DNA of 64,000 nt from Rhyacichthys aspro. Taxonomy: Eukaryota; Chordata; Actinopteri; Gobiiformes; Rhyacichthyidae. Under the pieces are notes generated by a model, which worked only from the letters and a program-made list of their open reading frames with translations, searched no databases and had not been told where the DNA came from. A program made the position numbers and the translations under genes. Position 1 is the stretch's first letter. Each line of letters opens with the position of its first letter. Positions 36,245-48,559 of the stretch are shown piece after piece. The stretch covers positions 13,788,639 to 13,852,638 of the forward strand of contig CM072163.1 in assembly GCA_036850595.1 (NCBI GenBank), given 5' to 3'.

Positions 36245-38600
36245 AAAGTGCTCATGATGACAATGGAATCAGGGAGCTTTGGCGGGTCAGACATCTTTTA
36301 TGGTTCGTATTTGAGGAGTGGTGGGTTTCAAATGTTCTTCCAGTGTTGAAAAAGTCTGATTGTGCACCCAAATTCTGAACCTGTAAATACTTTCATCTGA
36401 TAAAACACAGAAATAGTTCATCTTTTGTGCTTTGAAATGACAAGATCGAGGAAAACATGAGCCATATGCGGGTCAAAACAGATGGGCTGACACTTGCAAT
36501 ATATTTTAGCACTATTTTGTAAAATTCAGGTTTACATTGAACTTATTTTGTCAACTATCATGTATAAAATAAATCATTGTCTTTTATAGACTCACTGCAG
36601 TGTTTGTTCCGCCTGGTTTTTATGGGAATTGAGCAGGGAACACCGAAAACTAGAAGACTGAACTGCTCCAAAGAACGTAGTCTGCTCAAGAGAACTATCT
36701 GGAAGGGATCTGGTTGAAAGTGTTTGCAAAAAAGGCAGGTACTTTCAATACCTTACTGTTCAGTGATTGCATTTACAACTGCATTTTTATCCAATTGCTA
36801 CATCTCAGTGCCACATCACTGGACACACTGGCCAAGCTCTGGGCCACAAATACTTTGCTTGGAGCAGTTCAAGATGGATTTTTGTGGGTTTGTAAACTCA
36901 CAAATCTCACAAGAATCCAGCTATAGGTTATAATATTTGCATTTTATTTTCACCGAATAGAGAAAACCTTCACCATGTGGCAAGTCTTATTGTGTCTTAA
37001 TTTCGATCCCAGTAATACATTTTATTCTAATAGTTTGATAAATGGTTTGGGATGTCCTAAATGTTTAACATTTTCGCCCTATTCACAAAAAAAGTCTTAA
37101 AATCAGTTGCAGTAGTGAGGGCCATTATACATTTACATTGACTCCATAGGTTTCAGGATCAATTTGAGCTTCTGTGTATCCTAACATGACTTTATCTACT
37201 TTCACACAGCATAGGTTCCAAATATTTGTGTACGAACATGAGTTTTGATCTACAAGTTCTAAAATAATAAATACGCACACTTCTTCCAATATTGTTCATC
37301 AGTTTCATATCTAAGCTTGAATCTGGTGTAAATGTTTACCAGCTGTGGGGACCAGAGAAAGTCTTTTCACAACAAAGCTTTGATGCATCCACTCCCCATT
37401 AGCAGAGTGAATACCCAGTGCCAGCAGATGAGTCGAGCTGTTGAATATTGCAGTCTACAGCTGTGGGTGTTGCCGTCGGAGTCTTTGCTTACTGCCCTCC
37501 GCTGAGACCGCTTAAGGGAGGGGGGCGGTGGTGGTGGTGTTGGGGGGGCACCACACCAGCTTCTTCCCTGCCACCCGCGGCTACCGCACAACTTTCGCTC
37601 CAATCCATTCTACTTACTCCAGTCCTTTTGAAGTCATTTCATAACAGAGCAATTTTCTCGTTAGCGTTTGCCTTTAATTGTGGGTAATTAAGCGTGCTCC
37701 GGCGGTATAGAGCGCTGTTCGCAGGACTGGGGGGGGAATTAGTTGTAGTTCAGCTGTGAAATATGGGGTTAAGTGGGAGCCGGGGTAAAGAGAGGAGAGA
37801 GCCGAGGGGGGTCAGTGACTCCAAAACAGGGGGCACGCTGTCTGAAAGAAGATGGGATACTGGCACAAATAGGTAGTTTTACTAAGAGACACAATTGGAA
37901 GAGGAGTTCAGGACCTTCGTAGACACTGTGGAGAATGATGATGAAGTAAATGAACAGGTTCTGAGATTAAGATACTGGCTATTGACCCAAAAGGTAAATA
38001 ATTTAAGAGCATCTAAGACATCTTTCATGTAAAGATCTGTTGCAAAAAAGAACAAAAGCACCAACCATGTGAGAGTACCCACGTTCTTTGCAGATTGATG
38101 TTATGTCGGGCTTGGTTTTTAAGGGGGTTACAGGAGACACCTACCATTATAAATGCCTCCGCTACGAAATCTCAAGAATAAGGTTTGAAAAAGCAGGCAG
38201 CTCAACTCTTATCTCCACTGTAACCAGGACTAGGCCATGAACTGAGCTGGAGAAAATCACTCTGCTAATTTTTTTATTTGGGGTTTATGCTTCTCTATGT
38301 CTATCATTGCTGATCAGATCCCATACTGTACATAAGCCACGGTTTCATAAACACTGAAAAGCATAGTGAGAGTGGGGTGTCTCTACAAAAATGGCTGTCG
38401 ACTTGCGCGACTTAATGGATCAAAATGAACCTTACAGAAACGAAAGGCCATGTTTTGTGCCCGACACGTTTATGTAAAGTGACAACTGTGTTACCCGGGT
38501 AAACATCACAGCACCTGGCATTTCTATTAGGCCCCAACTATACCTCACCTTTGTGATCCAGTCTGCTGCAACCAGGCTACGTCAATGATCACCGAACTGC
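36245..38600. other. Non-coding, mostly AT-rich
   Basis: No gene. G-rich patches occur at 37,515-37,550 and 37,727-37,735, the latter next to a gtaattaagcgtgc word at 37,683, a possible small enhancer. Confidence 0.45.
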
Positions 38601-38639
38601 CATGCAAACTTCATGAATCAAGTTTTAAAAACAAAGGGA

Positions 38640-39600
38640 AAGGGAAGAGCATCATTTAAAATCCCAATTAGGGCCCATTTCTCTCCCGGATTTCCTGTGT
38701 GTGAGCATTTAGCGGCTCAAATGTATATTATGATGCTGGGATCGCTGCTTGAGCTGCTTTGTGCATCAGGAAAATTGGCAATTAATTGCAGGGTTAACAC
38801 TTGGAGGCGTACTCTGACAAACAACCTCTCAGTATGGCTAATTTAATATCGCAACTGGAATTTTGGATGAACTGTTGTTGCAAGAATGCCAGACTGTAAA
38901 ACTACTGAAAGAACACTTTAGCTGAGAGTGTTTCAGTGAATAAATAAAGTGCATGTCACCAATCCCTTGCAAACTTACACCCAGGGGTGAAACTAACTGT
39001 CACCGAGTGGATTATGGACTTTGCGCAGAGTGGCCGTTGATTAAATGCAGCACACCCGGCTGAATAGAGCCTTGCCCTTCGCCTCCGTTAACGCTTTTAT
39101 TTTAACCCCATAACAGCAATAAACGTCTGCGCGGCCGTAAAGCAGATGAGGAATGATTGGAGTCATTGACTGTACTGTCAAATGCTCAGTGGATGGGACT
39201 AACTCCGCTGGGCCCCTTTATGGAGCCTTCATCCCCCGTGGAACGATCCCCGGCGACGATAATGAACCTGTTAAAGCCTCTATAAATATTGGCTGCTGTG
39301 CTTAGTGGTCGTTTGAATACCTCCGAAATAGAGGCTCGTTTGCAAACAAGCGGCTCGGCGTAGGAGGTGGAGAAGCTAATACCTAATCAATTGAAGGATG
39401 CTCCCTCGTACCGGGCCCTCGCAGAGCCTCGATTCATAGAGAGGGCTTGGATATAATGTGGTTTAGAATAGGCACCGAACTGTCATATTGACGAACGCAT
39501 TATCAGTGTCGATATGGAAAAGTTCAGCGGGGAAGAAAACCTGCAGTGGGAACAAACCCTCAGCTCTTCTCGGCGGTTTTAAGAGGTCACGGGGAGGGTC
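38640..39600. promoter_or_regulatory. Candidate conserved enhancer cluster
   Basis: Two balanced blocks. The first (38,640-38,870) holds cccaattaggg, ggcaattaattgcag and ggctaatttaat. The second (38,985-39,590) holds gttgattaaatgc, ttttattttaac, gtcattgactg and ctaatcaattg. They contain no simple repeat and no coding frame. This is one of the longest such stretches in the window. Confidence 0.4.
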
Positions 39601-39604
39601 ACTC

Positions 39605-40735
39605 ACTCTGAAGTGTACGGGTGTGAGTCCAGGTTAGCATAAGCCCAGGAAATCCAAATGTTCCAAGGGAAAATCTTTTCTGATAAAGGGAGATATTTGG
39701 GTGTCCAGTAGGCTTAGGCTAGACTCCAACATACATCTCAATAACTCAAAGGGAAAAGAACCAGACACTGATACTGTAAAAGTGCATAGCAGATGGTTTA
39801 TACATTTCCTATATCTTTTCTAATGATAACGTTGATGGAAAATGGTCATGTGCAGCAATGTAGATAAACAAAGTGTGTGTGTGTATTCGCAACAGACTAG
39901 TTCATATAAAAGTGAAACATATTAAGGAAATCATACATTGTTTAATTGTTTATGTGTCCACATCCAACCAAAAAGAAACCTCCCTCATGGGAAAAAAATA
40001 ACAGGTTTTGATCTAGACCAATTAAAACTGTGTGAACTTTAAGTCAAAATAATAACTTCATACGATTACTGTCTTACTGTGGAAAGCTTAAGACAAAACA
40101 CAGTCACTAAACCTGAGTGGACCACCTCTGGCCACGAGAAAAGGATTGAAAATCTTAGTGAAAGTGAGTGGAATTCCCTTTTATCACAGCGCATCAAGCA
40201 AGATGAATGTGACCACCTGCACTACATGTCTAAGCAGGTGGCAGTGATAGAAAGCTACTGTATTGCCTTCAGGTAAATGGTGTATCACTGAGCTGACAGT
40301 CTATTCAAAACGTAAAAAGTCTGTGTAAGTGATCAAACATTACAGTGTGGCACGCACGCCCACTTGTTTTGAACCGTTTTGACCTGGCAACTTTTAGCAG
40401 CACATCCACAAGTTCAACTTTCGCGCTTTAAGCCTACTTTTGATCCCACGTACGCCATTTCCTTCATTCAATAACAGCTCCAACCCCGATGCACATCACG
40501 AATACATCTCAAAAACACGTTTTTCAATAGTATTTGGTGGTTTGTAACGCGTCCTTAAGGAGAAATAGGTGCGCAGCGAGCTGTTGGACAAACTCTTCCT
40601 GCGTGCTCTACATCAATCAATTTCTTTCCCATTGCGCCAAAGTGCGCCATATCATTGTCATGAGAATCTAATACCTGGCGTATTTTTTTTCAATTATTAA
40701 TGCCACGTGTCCTTAAGAGGAGAGTAAATTGAGCT
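39605..40735. other. AT-rich non-coding stretch
   Basis: A short GT array lies at 39,873-39,882. The part at 40,430-40,730 becomes more balanced next to the CpG cluster. No gene is seen. Confidence 0.5.
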
Positions 40736-40741
40736 GCTTAC

Positions 40742-41100
40742 CTTCACCGATGCACCTTCATTGACTTGGATAGCTCCCAGTTGGTTTGTTGGGAATCCTG
40801 CCGACGCGCGGAGATGGGGAATCGGAGTCTGGTCTACACCGGGACTGGGGTGGGCGAATTATTCATGCAGCGTGTGTGAGAAGAAGGGGGGGAAGCAATG
40901 TGTTGGGACAAGGAGGAAGCGCGTAAAAAAAAGGAAAAGTTGTCCAGAAAGTTGACACGGGGGGAAAGAGACCGGTGCGTAATGGAGAGAAGGTGGACGC
41001 GGGATGAGAGCGCACAGTGAGAAAGAGAGGGATGCTGCTGTGCCTGGACCTCCGGCGCGTTTAAGTTTCTATCAGCAGCACGCGCTGTTACGCACGTGTT
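40742..41100 (-). other. Candidate untranslated first exon with CpG promoter (erfl3?)
   Basis: On the minus strand ggtgcatcggtgaag is followed by gtaagc, an AAG-GTAAG donor close to consensus, with its G at 40,741. The DNA upstream is CpG-rich (gacgcgcgg near 40,803, ggcgcg near 41,053, cacgtg near 41,094), as in a CpG-island first exon. No long coding frame was accepted. The right boundary is approximate. Splicing to the erfl3 acceptor would require an intron of about 39 kb, which fits the absence of other genes between. Confidence 0.35.
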
Positions 41101-41109
41101 CCAGCTCGA

Positions 41110-42600
41110 GTGTGAAGAGAGAGCCATGGAGAGTATATGTAGACGGCTGGTTGGTGGTGGCCAGAAAGAAAAAAAAAAGCGGATCGATCGGGTTATAATT
41201 TTGTCCAAAGTCGAGGGAAAATAAAGTTCATGAAGGAATGAAATTTTGAAAACAGATGGCGAATCCCGTCGCCCCTTAAATAAGATTCGATCTTTGGGAA
41301 TGGAGTGTTGATAATATTTGCTTGGACGTTTGATGAAAATGACTGATTTTTCTCTTTTCATTTTCAGCTGGGGGTGGGATGTGGTTCGAGGGAGGGGGTT
41401 CGGGGCAGAATAAACTTGGGGCCGAAGAAGGGGACACAGTGATTTTTACCCTTTCGCCAGGTTCCATCCATAGACCTCCTTCCATTTGGCCCCCAGTGCG
41501 CATCCAGAGCCCCCTCCCCAGCAGAACAGAGCCCCCCTTCAACCCCTCACACACGGTGGGGTGGAGGGGAAAAGGAGAGAAAACAAGAATACCAAATAAA
41601 TGAGAAATTTTCGTACAGGCCCCGCTTCCGTGCGTTCCATGCTAGCAATAACAATTAAATATCGACCGCTTTCCCGGCCGGAGAAAACCTGAGATACCCT
41701 GAGACTGCCAAGTACCAAGACCCCCTCCTCCCTCCACATATGCACCGCCTCTCCTCCTCTTCTCGTCATCCCCATTCCTCTTTTTCCTTCTAATCCAAGT
41801 CCATCAGGCCAATCTCTTCTAATTCGGTGTATCTCATTTCTCTTGATTCCATCCCACAAGCCATTTCAAGCTCCACTTTTTTATCATTGAGGTGATTTAG
41901 GCTGGGGCTGGCCTCTCTCGTGACTCTCGGACACACACTCCCGGTTTTCTCTCAATGCGAGAGGACTTCCTCACACCATGCATGTTAGTTTATCAAAATC
42001 AATGATGGAGATTGAGCTGCACGGTGCTGCTTCCATGGCTGTTACAGCTGGGGGCTCATTTGAGGCTCTCTTCATCTGACTAACTCTTGGAGATAAGTGG
42101 CTGTGTCATTGTCAGCACAAAATTGCATGAGATTGTATTTAAACGTGTTTAAAATTCTACCATACGCTTAATTTATGTGTTAGCTTTTGTGAATAGTTAG
42201 TTCTGAGATGCATATAGGTGTAAAAGATATCGTAAGTGGCTCCCAGATGCGAGATAAACATCTGAAGAGATATATTACTCAGTGAGGACTTATACATTCA
42301 TTTTCCATTGCCAGATTTAGAGCACTCACTAAGCCTATTGAGACATGGCCACGTGATAAGATCTCAACGGTTTAATTATCTAATATTGTAATAGGAGTCA
42401 TCTATGAAAACCTTAATATGTCTTAAGGTGTCATACAGGCTTTATTATGAATCATTTTTAGAGATGATAATGTTAAGCAGATGTAAGAAGCTTTGGGCCA
42501 ATCATATGCTCTCATGATGCAAGGTCTCGAGTCACGAACACTCCCATTGGTCCACACCGGTCACTGAGGAAGTAATGATACAGAGTCTATTCCAAAACTG
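41110..42600. other. Non-coding; G-rich and balanced patches
   Basis: G-rich at 41,370-41,440. A balanced patch at 41,615-41,690 includes aacaattaaatatcg. A pyrimidine patch lies at 41,720-41,800. The rest is AT-rich. No gene is seen. Confidence 0.45.
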
Positions 42601-42612
42601 GATATGTCTGCT

Positions 42613-42900
42613 TAAAGCGGCACTGCGTAACTTTTATCCAGTAGAGGGCGCTGATCCCTCTACAGACTCTGTGTTGTTGTGACCGCAGCGCCATGTTTAC
42701 AGATGTTATAAGTAGAGACTATCTGAGGGGCAAGTCTGGAAGAAACAGTAGGTCATTTTAGTGTATTTTGCTAGAGTCCAGTGTATTGGCCCATTTCTGC
42801 CCCCTCTATTTAAGCCGTAAAGCATATCACTCATGTAATGTCTTGCGATAAGTGGTTGTTCTGGCAGCTGAGGGTACTGTGTCAGTGAGATAGGCAAGAA
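42613..42900. mobile_element. Probable dispersed fish repeat
   Basis: Contains ggcactgcgtaactttt followed by ccagtagagggcgctg, a pairing I recall from short non-autonomous repeats common in fish. Boundaries and class cannot be set from one copy. A weaker look-alike lies around 51,090-51,190. Confidence 0.35.
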
Positions 42901-42904
42901 TTTA

Positions 42905-43715
42905 CCAATCCCATAACTAAGAAACCATCAAAATAAGTTTGAGAATATACATTTTGGGGGTAAGAGTTATGTGGTACTTTAAATTGCAGAACAGCACAAA
43001 AAAGAAAACATCAATAGAGAAAAGGGAAGTAATGTGAGGTTTAAGGAGGTGAATAAGTGTTTGAACTCAGAGAAAGAAGTTGAAGGTAAGCTCCAAACTT
43101 TATTTTGATGTATTAGTATTTTATGGAGGAAAAATTGGTCCAGTTTGACTTTTTTTGGGGGTTCTCTAGCATTAGGTTTGCCTTCCGCCCTGGACACAAA
43201 CTCAACTTAGGACTTGGTTCATGTAAGAAGTCCACTTTGTGCCCGTAATAAAAAAATACAAACTTATGATTGAATAAACAAATGTGTTATTTTAAAACAG
43301 GTCACGGTTAAGAGCAATTATGTGCTGTTATGTGAATTCAAATATCATAAAGAAAATTGTGGTCTGTCATCTATGAGGCTCTGTGTTTCTGAAGAGACAT
43401 GACATCTGATATGACCAAAGTAAACACAACTACAGGATAACTTCTCACACGTTTACTTTGTGAATCCTGAGATGAGCGCTATGCTGACCTATAATGGAGG
43501 TATAAGGCAGAGGTATAAGACAAACAGGTGGACTCCATTCCTCTCCAACAACATTCTTTTGTTGATTGACGGGGCCCTGGATTTGCGCAAGTCGTGACAA
43601 GACTCCCAGAGGAGCGGCATTATGTCGGACTTCTAAGCCCCGTGAGCGCAGCCAATGCCAACTTTCCAAACGAATTGCACCAACTATCAAAAGTTTCTCC
43701 ATCATTGTCGTTGTG
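42905..43715. other. Non-coding, AT-rich then balanced
   Basis: Nothing recognised to 43,560. From there to 43,690 the composition is balanced with CpG. Confidence 0.5.
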
Positions 43716-43719
43716 TCTC

Positions 43720-44310
43720 CTCTCACTCACTCCCTCACTCTCTTCTTGATATTTTTTTCCGCCTCAGAACTTCTCTCTGCTCGCACCCAAGCCATTCAAT
43801 TTCTATTTATTTCACCCCCTCCCTTCTCATCTCTCCCCTTTTTCACACCGCTCCGTGCGCGCTATTAAAACCCATTCTTCCCCCTGTCGTCGCCCTAATT
43901 CTCCACTCTCCATCCCCGCCGTCTTTTTTTCGGCTATTTCCCTCTCTTCCCTCCCACCTCGTTATCTCCCCCCCGTTTGACTTTAATTAGTTAATGCATT
44001 AATTATCTACGCCCCAATACCTGCCCCATTAACACACACTGTCCTCCCCGTGGCTCCTGCTGAAGGCCTCTGCTCCGGAGCAGGCTGGACCACACGCGTA
44101 AAGACGCACAGACCCTTCTCCTCCATTTTTTTTTCACTCTATTTCTCTTCTCCTCCACTCTTTGCCCCCTACCTATTTCCCCCAAGTTGTCCCTCTCCCC
44201 CGTCTATCTCTCAGATGCCCCCTATCCTCTGCTCGTCTCTGTGTGTGCCTTGCAGTCGCCTCTGCCGGCTGCTCTCTTCCCTCTGCCTCTCTCTCTCTCC
44301 CCGGCGACGG
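43720..44310. repeat. Pyrimidine-rich tract
   Basis: Nearly 600 bp of C/T-biased plus strand, broken at about 43,980-44,100 by a balanced patch with ttaattagttaatgc and attaattatc. It leads into the next candidate enhancer. Confidence 0.6.
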
Positions 44311-44314
44311 AATT

Positions 44315-44540
44315 ATGAAAAATGCGCCCATCGACAGAGCGCCTCAGCTTCGATTAGCCGAGATGGGACATGACAGGCCGCGATCAATACTTATACCGTC
44401 CTATAACGTGTCAACTAATGAATCAATCTCGGCTAAATTTTCCATTTTTCAAAAGCCGACGCGAGAGACTGGAATATCCTCTTTTGTAAAGATATTATTA
44501 TCGATTTCGTCGGCAATTTGACATCGGGGGTAGTTAATTC
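44315..44540. promoter_or_regulatory. Candidate conserved enhancer
   Basis: Balanced DNA with cttcgattagccg, ccgcgatcaatac and gcaatttgac, bounded on the left by a pyrimidine tract and on the right, from 44,577, by a purine tract. There is no coding frame. Inferred from composition. Confidence 0.35.
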
Positions 44541-44576
44541 CACTCTAGAATAAAATTGAAAACACTTGAGATTGAA

Positions 44577-44650
44577 GTGAGAGAGAGGAGAGGGGAGGGG
44601 AGGGGGGGGAGGCACAGGCTGAGGAAGGAGAGGAGGGGAGGGAGGCGGCT
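44577..44650. repeat. Purine (G/A) tract
   Basis: Almost entirely G and A on the plus strand, with aggggaggggaggggggggag near 44,590. It can form triplex or G-quadruplex structure. Confidence 0.75.
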
Positions 44651-44654
44651 GTTG

Positions 44655-45440
44655 ACTTGATAAAAGAGAATGGGAAGATGGAAGGAAAGGGCTGAGGAAG
44701 AGGAGACACTAGTAGGGGAGGTGGTGCACATCTATACGTCTATACATATATCTTTTAGGATCAGAGAATCATTGAAGAACATTAACAGCAATAGTCAAAT
44801 CAAAACTTCTCAACATGGCTTTTCCGTCTATCCGTCTGTCCGTGCATCCATTCGTCCAACTGTCCCTCCATCATCTGGAAAGGTGCAGGTAAAAATATAT
44901 TAAAGGTCAGTTTAGAATGTGCAGTGTGTTGTCACCGACGTTGGGGTTTATTGTTTGTTTCCTTTTGTCCGTGCCTCAAAAGATACAGTCCTAAAATACA
45001 CTCAAATAAAAAAAAACACAAATGACATGCAGGATGTTCTCTAGGATCAGTGGTTCTTATTCCATCAGCAGGAATATAAGGCCCAGAAGAGGAGTTTGGA
45101 AATGCTTTCAGGGAATGTTGCATTTGTCAGGCCTGAAACTATAATGTAGCTGTACATTGAGACCATGGATGTTTGGTTATTGACAAGTGTTTTGTAGTGT
45201 TCACACAAGACCGCATTAGACTATTTAAACTCATTTTTAGTTAGGATTTCCAATTGAGATCATCCAAAACTTCTCCTTTATGTGTTCTTATTTCAAATTA
45301 AAAGTCCCTCTAACCCTTCCCTCTCTCCTTTAACAAACACTATCAAACCTCACCTCCTATGTGTTAGACACTGGTGTTGCTCTTGGTCATAATACACATA
45401 CCAACCTTACTTTACAGTCCACCATAGACTGTGACTGCAC
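44655..45440. other. Non-coding, nothing recognised
   Basis: Includes a small run of tccgtc/tccatt repeats at 44,826-44,875. Otherwise featureless. Confidence 0.5.
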
Positions 45441-45445
45441 CCATA

Positions 45446-45914
45446 CAGTGGAGGCCCAAATTATCAAAACACTTGGCATATTTGAGAGGTTTCAGTTGTT
45501 TTTGTTGAACTGTTCATTAAAATACTCATAAAATGAATGAAATATCTACAAAGTCGTCATTATACTCTATAAAAAATATAGATAAGAGCCATCATAAGAA
45601 GATTTAGGTCATTTTTCTTACAAAAAACAAGCTACGCCTGTTTCACTGTCACTCAATCATGTTCCGAGCAGAAGAAGCATTGGGATAACATTAGCGTTGT
45701 TGACATTAAGCCAGAGATGTGCTGCTGTAATTAATGCAAAACATCAAAGTTAAAAGTGGATAAAAATAGTAGGACTCACTTCATCTGATCATTGTTGTGC
45801 TCAGAGCAACCATCTACCTGGTTCACGAACATTATAAAATAAATTCATGTTTTGGAGGCACAAAGGTCAATATTTTCAGACTGTCAGGTGTTCTTATCAT
45901 TTTTGCCGCCCCTG
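45446..45914. mobile_element. Non-autonomous Tc1/mariner-superfamily element (MITE-like)
   Basis: A 469-bp element flanked by TA on both sides (45,444-45,445 and 45,915-45,916). The left end reads cagtggaggcccaaattatc; the reverse complement of the right end reads caggggcggcaaaaatgata. The terminal inverted repeats match at about three quarters of positions over some 32 bases. No transposase frame is inside, so it would need an enzyme from elsewhere. TA target duplication and CAG-start termini fit Tc1/mariner/pogo. The decay of the ends suggests an old copy. Confidence 0.75.
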
Positions 45915-45919
45915 TATAT

Positions 45920-48515
45920 AAACCCACAATGGGGTCAAAGCTGTTGAAGGTTAGTGATAACATGATTTGGAAAATAGTCTGATTTAGAAGCACAAAGCAT
46001 GAAAGTTGCACTATTTGTTCAAAGCTGCTCAACCTTTTTGCAATCTTTTTTCATTTAGGCCAGTTAATAGTCAAACTGGTTTCGTAAAGGGGCAGAAGAT
46101 GAGTAAAAGTAAAAAGTAAAAGTAACATTTATGCACTGAAGCTATATGTATTTGAATGCATTTGCAACATGCTAAATGCTACAAATACAGCTCTACATAT
46201 AGGGGCCACTGTTTTAGGACCTGTGCTTCCACAACAAAGACTGTTAAACTGAGCTCTCCCTGATTAGACGAGCACACATATCACTAACACTGCAAATAAC
46301 TACATAAAGGTAAGATGCATGTACAGCTTGAGGCCTATGCAATACAGTGTGAGTCTGCATACACTTTTGCACACATTTGCTTCCACTTTGAACACGTCGG
46401 CCCCGTGCGGCGTCGTGTACTACGTCGGGAATCCGTGTGCCGAGCGGCTCGTGTGTGTTTTTTAGCATTGTGTAGCGGCAGAGACAGAGAGGCGCGAGTC
46501 AGCATGTGTGTCAGAGTGAAATATAGATGGAGGAGGCCGGTGTGTGTGAGGGTCAGCGAGGTGCAGTGTAACTGTCGACAATCACAGCCTTATTTACCTG
46601 TCAAAAACACTATCATCCCACACAGCCCCAGCCAAGCAATTTCTCCTGTCTCTTCCTCCCTCCTCTCCCTCACTCCTTTTCTCTCCCTCTCTGCCTCCAA
46701 TTACAACCTAGAGGGCTATTTCTCTCCAGGACAAAAAAACACACTCCCCACACCGACCCTCCCTCTCCCGGTACGATAGCCCCCCGTCTCCCCCCTTTCC
46801 TTACCTTGTTTCTACCCTCTTCTGGCTCCCGTTCTTTTCCTCTGCTGAGAGTTGGGAGAGTGGAAATGAACAAGCTGTAAACACACACCACTTATCGTCG
46901 CGGCGTTCGGTGTGTTTGTCGGCGAAAGGCATGGCGAGGGGTTTGCCGGTGTATGAGAGGCCAGAGGTGCGGGCTGGCTTATCAGACGGACGAGACGCCA
47001 GATAAAGATGTGCCGCAGGTTGGAAGGCAGTTTGATCAATGCACTGTTGGTCACTGGCAACATGCTTCTCCTCCAAAGCTGTGTGATAGTGCTTTCCTTC
47101 TTTTTTTTACCGACAGTGCCTTCAAACACTGCATCACTGATCAGAATCTTTAGCTCAGGAACTTTCGAACCGTCTCCCAGTTGTCACCTAAACACAGATA
47201 AAATAGGATCACTTAAACAAATAAACAAATATACAGTTTTGTACTACAAACTACTAAAAGAGGAGTTAGTTTCACTGTTTCGTGTCAACGTAACATCAAA
47301 ATGAACTCTATAATGTTAATTTATTACTTTTACTCCATATTTTGATGTAAAAAGTTACATCATCAGAACGTTTTTGCATTATATAGTTCAAGTTTATTTC
47401 AGGAGCCTGTATGTCAGACTCCTAACCCATACCACCAACTTTAAAGTGATCTTTTTTATTCTCTTTAAAACAAAACTACAACTCCATTAACTCACTCTGG
47501 TTAGACAGGCAACTCAACACATTTTATATATAAGAAATCTGCAGTCTTGTGTGTGTGCAGCAGTTAAAAAACAAACATACTGAAAAATTATACTTTCACC
47601 TTGAAGTTTTATGATGTTTGCTAAAATGGCCTCAAGATCAGACAAAGTATTGAAAGTCTCTGCCAAAGTCCGCACTAAGAACTCACACAGCATTCGTTTG
47701 ATTCAGTAACTCTTGCTTTCACTCTTTTTAAAAGTGGACTATTGGATTTTCACTGACGCTGCGTTTACTGTCGTCGTGACAACAGCGGGCGCGCCTCTGC
47801 AGACGGCATTTACAGTGGTGAATGCGATTTAAAACATGTCTTGAACGGTGCATTTGAAGTTTCAGCTGTTTGTATGATCTCTATATTCATAATAATAACA
47901 TGTCTCTATAGGCCCTACTCCAGTCTGATTATTGGATTTCTCCAGTTCAACTGTAAAATGAGCCTCTGCAGAGACAACACTATAACACTCATTTGGAAAT
48001 GGTTGGCTGCACTGAAGGGTTTTTGGGAGGGCTTCTTTACAAAGCGTTTGCAAACTGTTTACATAAACACCTGCTCGATGAATGGATGAACCACCTGCCT
48101 ATCACCAGGTTTGTGAACACAGAAATCCTGCAAGAATCAAAGTAAACGCTTAAATTTGAGAAAACTACAACAGAAGGTGCAAGAAGTAAGTGGTGACGAC
48201 TGATTTAATTTTGTATACAGTTAATTCTGCAGTGTGAAGAGAGAAATAGCATGCTCTTGTGCCATTAACTTGTTGCTGCATTCAAAATTGTGACTTTACC
48301 GAAGGTGGGCACATGAACATATACATAATGGTCAGACTACACATGGTTCTAAACAGGATTCTGATATTTTAATAAAACAACACTTGATTCCGCATGAGTG
48401 CTGTCTTGGAGCAGCCTGACTGAGAGGATCCAGCTCATACCTGCCTCATGAGGATACTTGTGTGGCCCTCTATTTCCTGGTGATGCCTCTGAGTGGAACA
48501 TCCCATGTGCATGCA
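45920..48515. other. Non-coding; one pyrimidine tract and balanced patches
   Basis: 46,380-46,600 has scattered CpG. 46,625-46,835 is C/T-rich. 46,890-47,000 is balanced with CpG. The remainder to 48,515 is AT-rich. Open frames over the C/T tract are composition artefacts. Confidence 0.45.
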
Positions 48516-48521
48516 CAGCGT

Positions 48522-48554
48522 CACACACACACACACACACACATACACACACAC
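48522..48554. repeat. (AC)n microsatellite
   Basis: An AC array of about 16 units with one T interruption. Confidence 0.95.
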
Positions 48555-48559
48555 TGATA

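Noticed and set aside
40834..41361. 175-codon minus-strand open frame
   Set aside because: Overlaps the CpG cluster read as a 5' UTR candidate; Ser/Pro-rich composition follows from the pyrimidine-rich minus strand; no recognisable domain.
46315..46779. 154-codon plus-strand open frame
   Set aside because: Starts in ordinary DNA and ends in a C/T tract; Cys/Arg-rich first half without motifs; no family resemblance.
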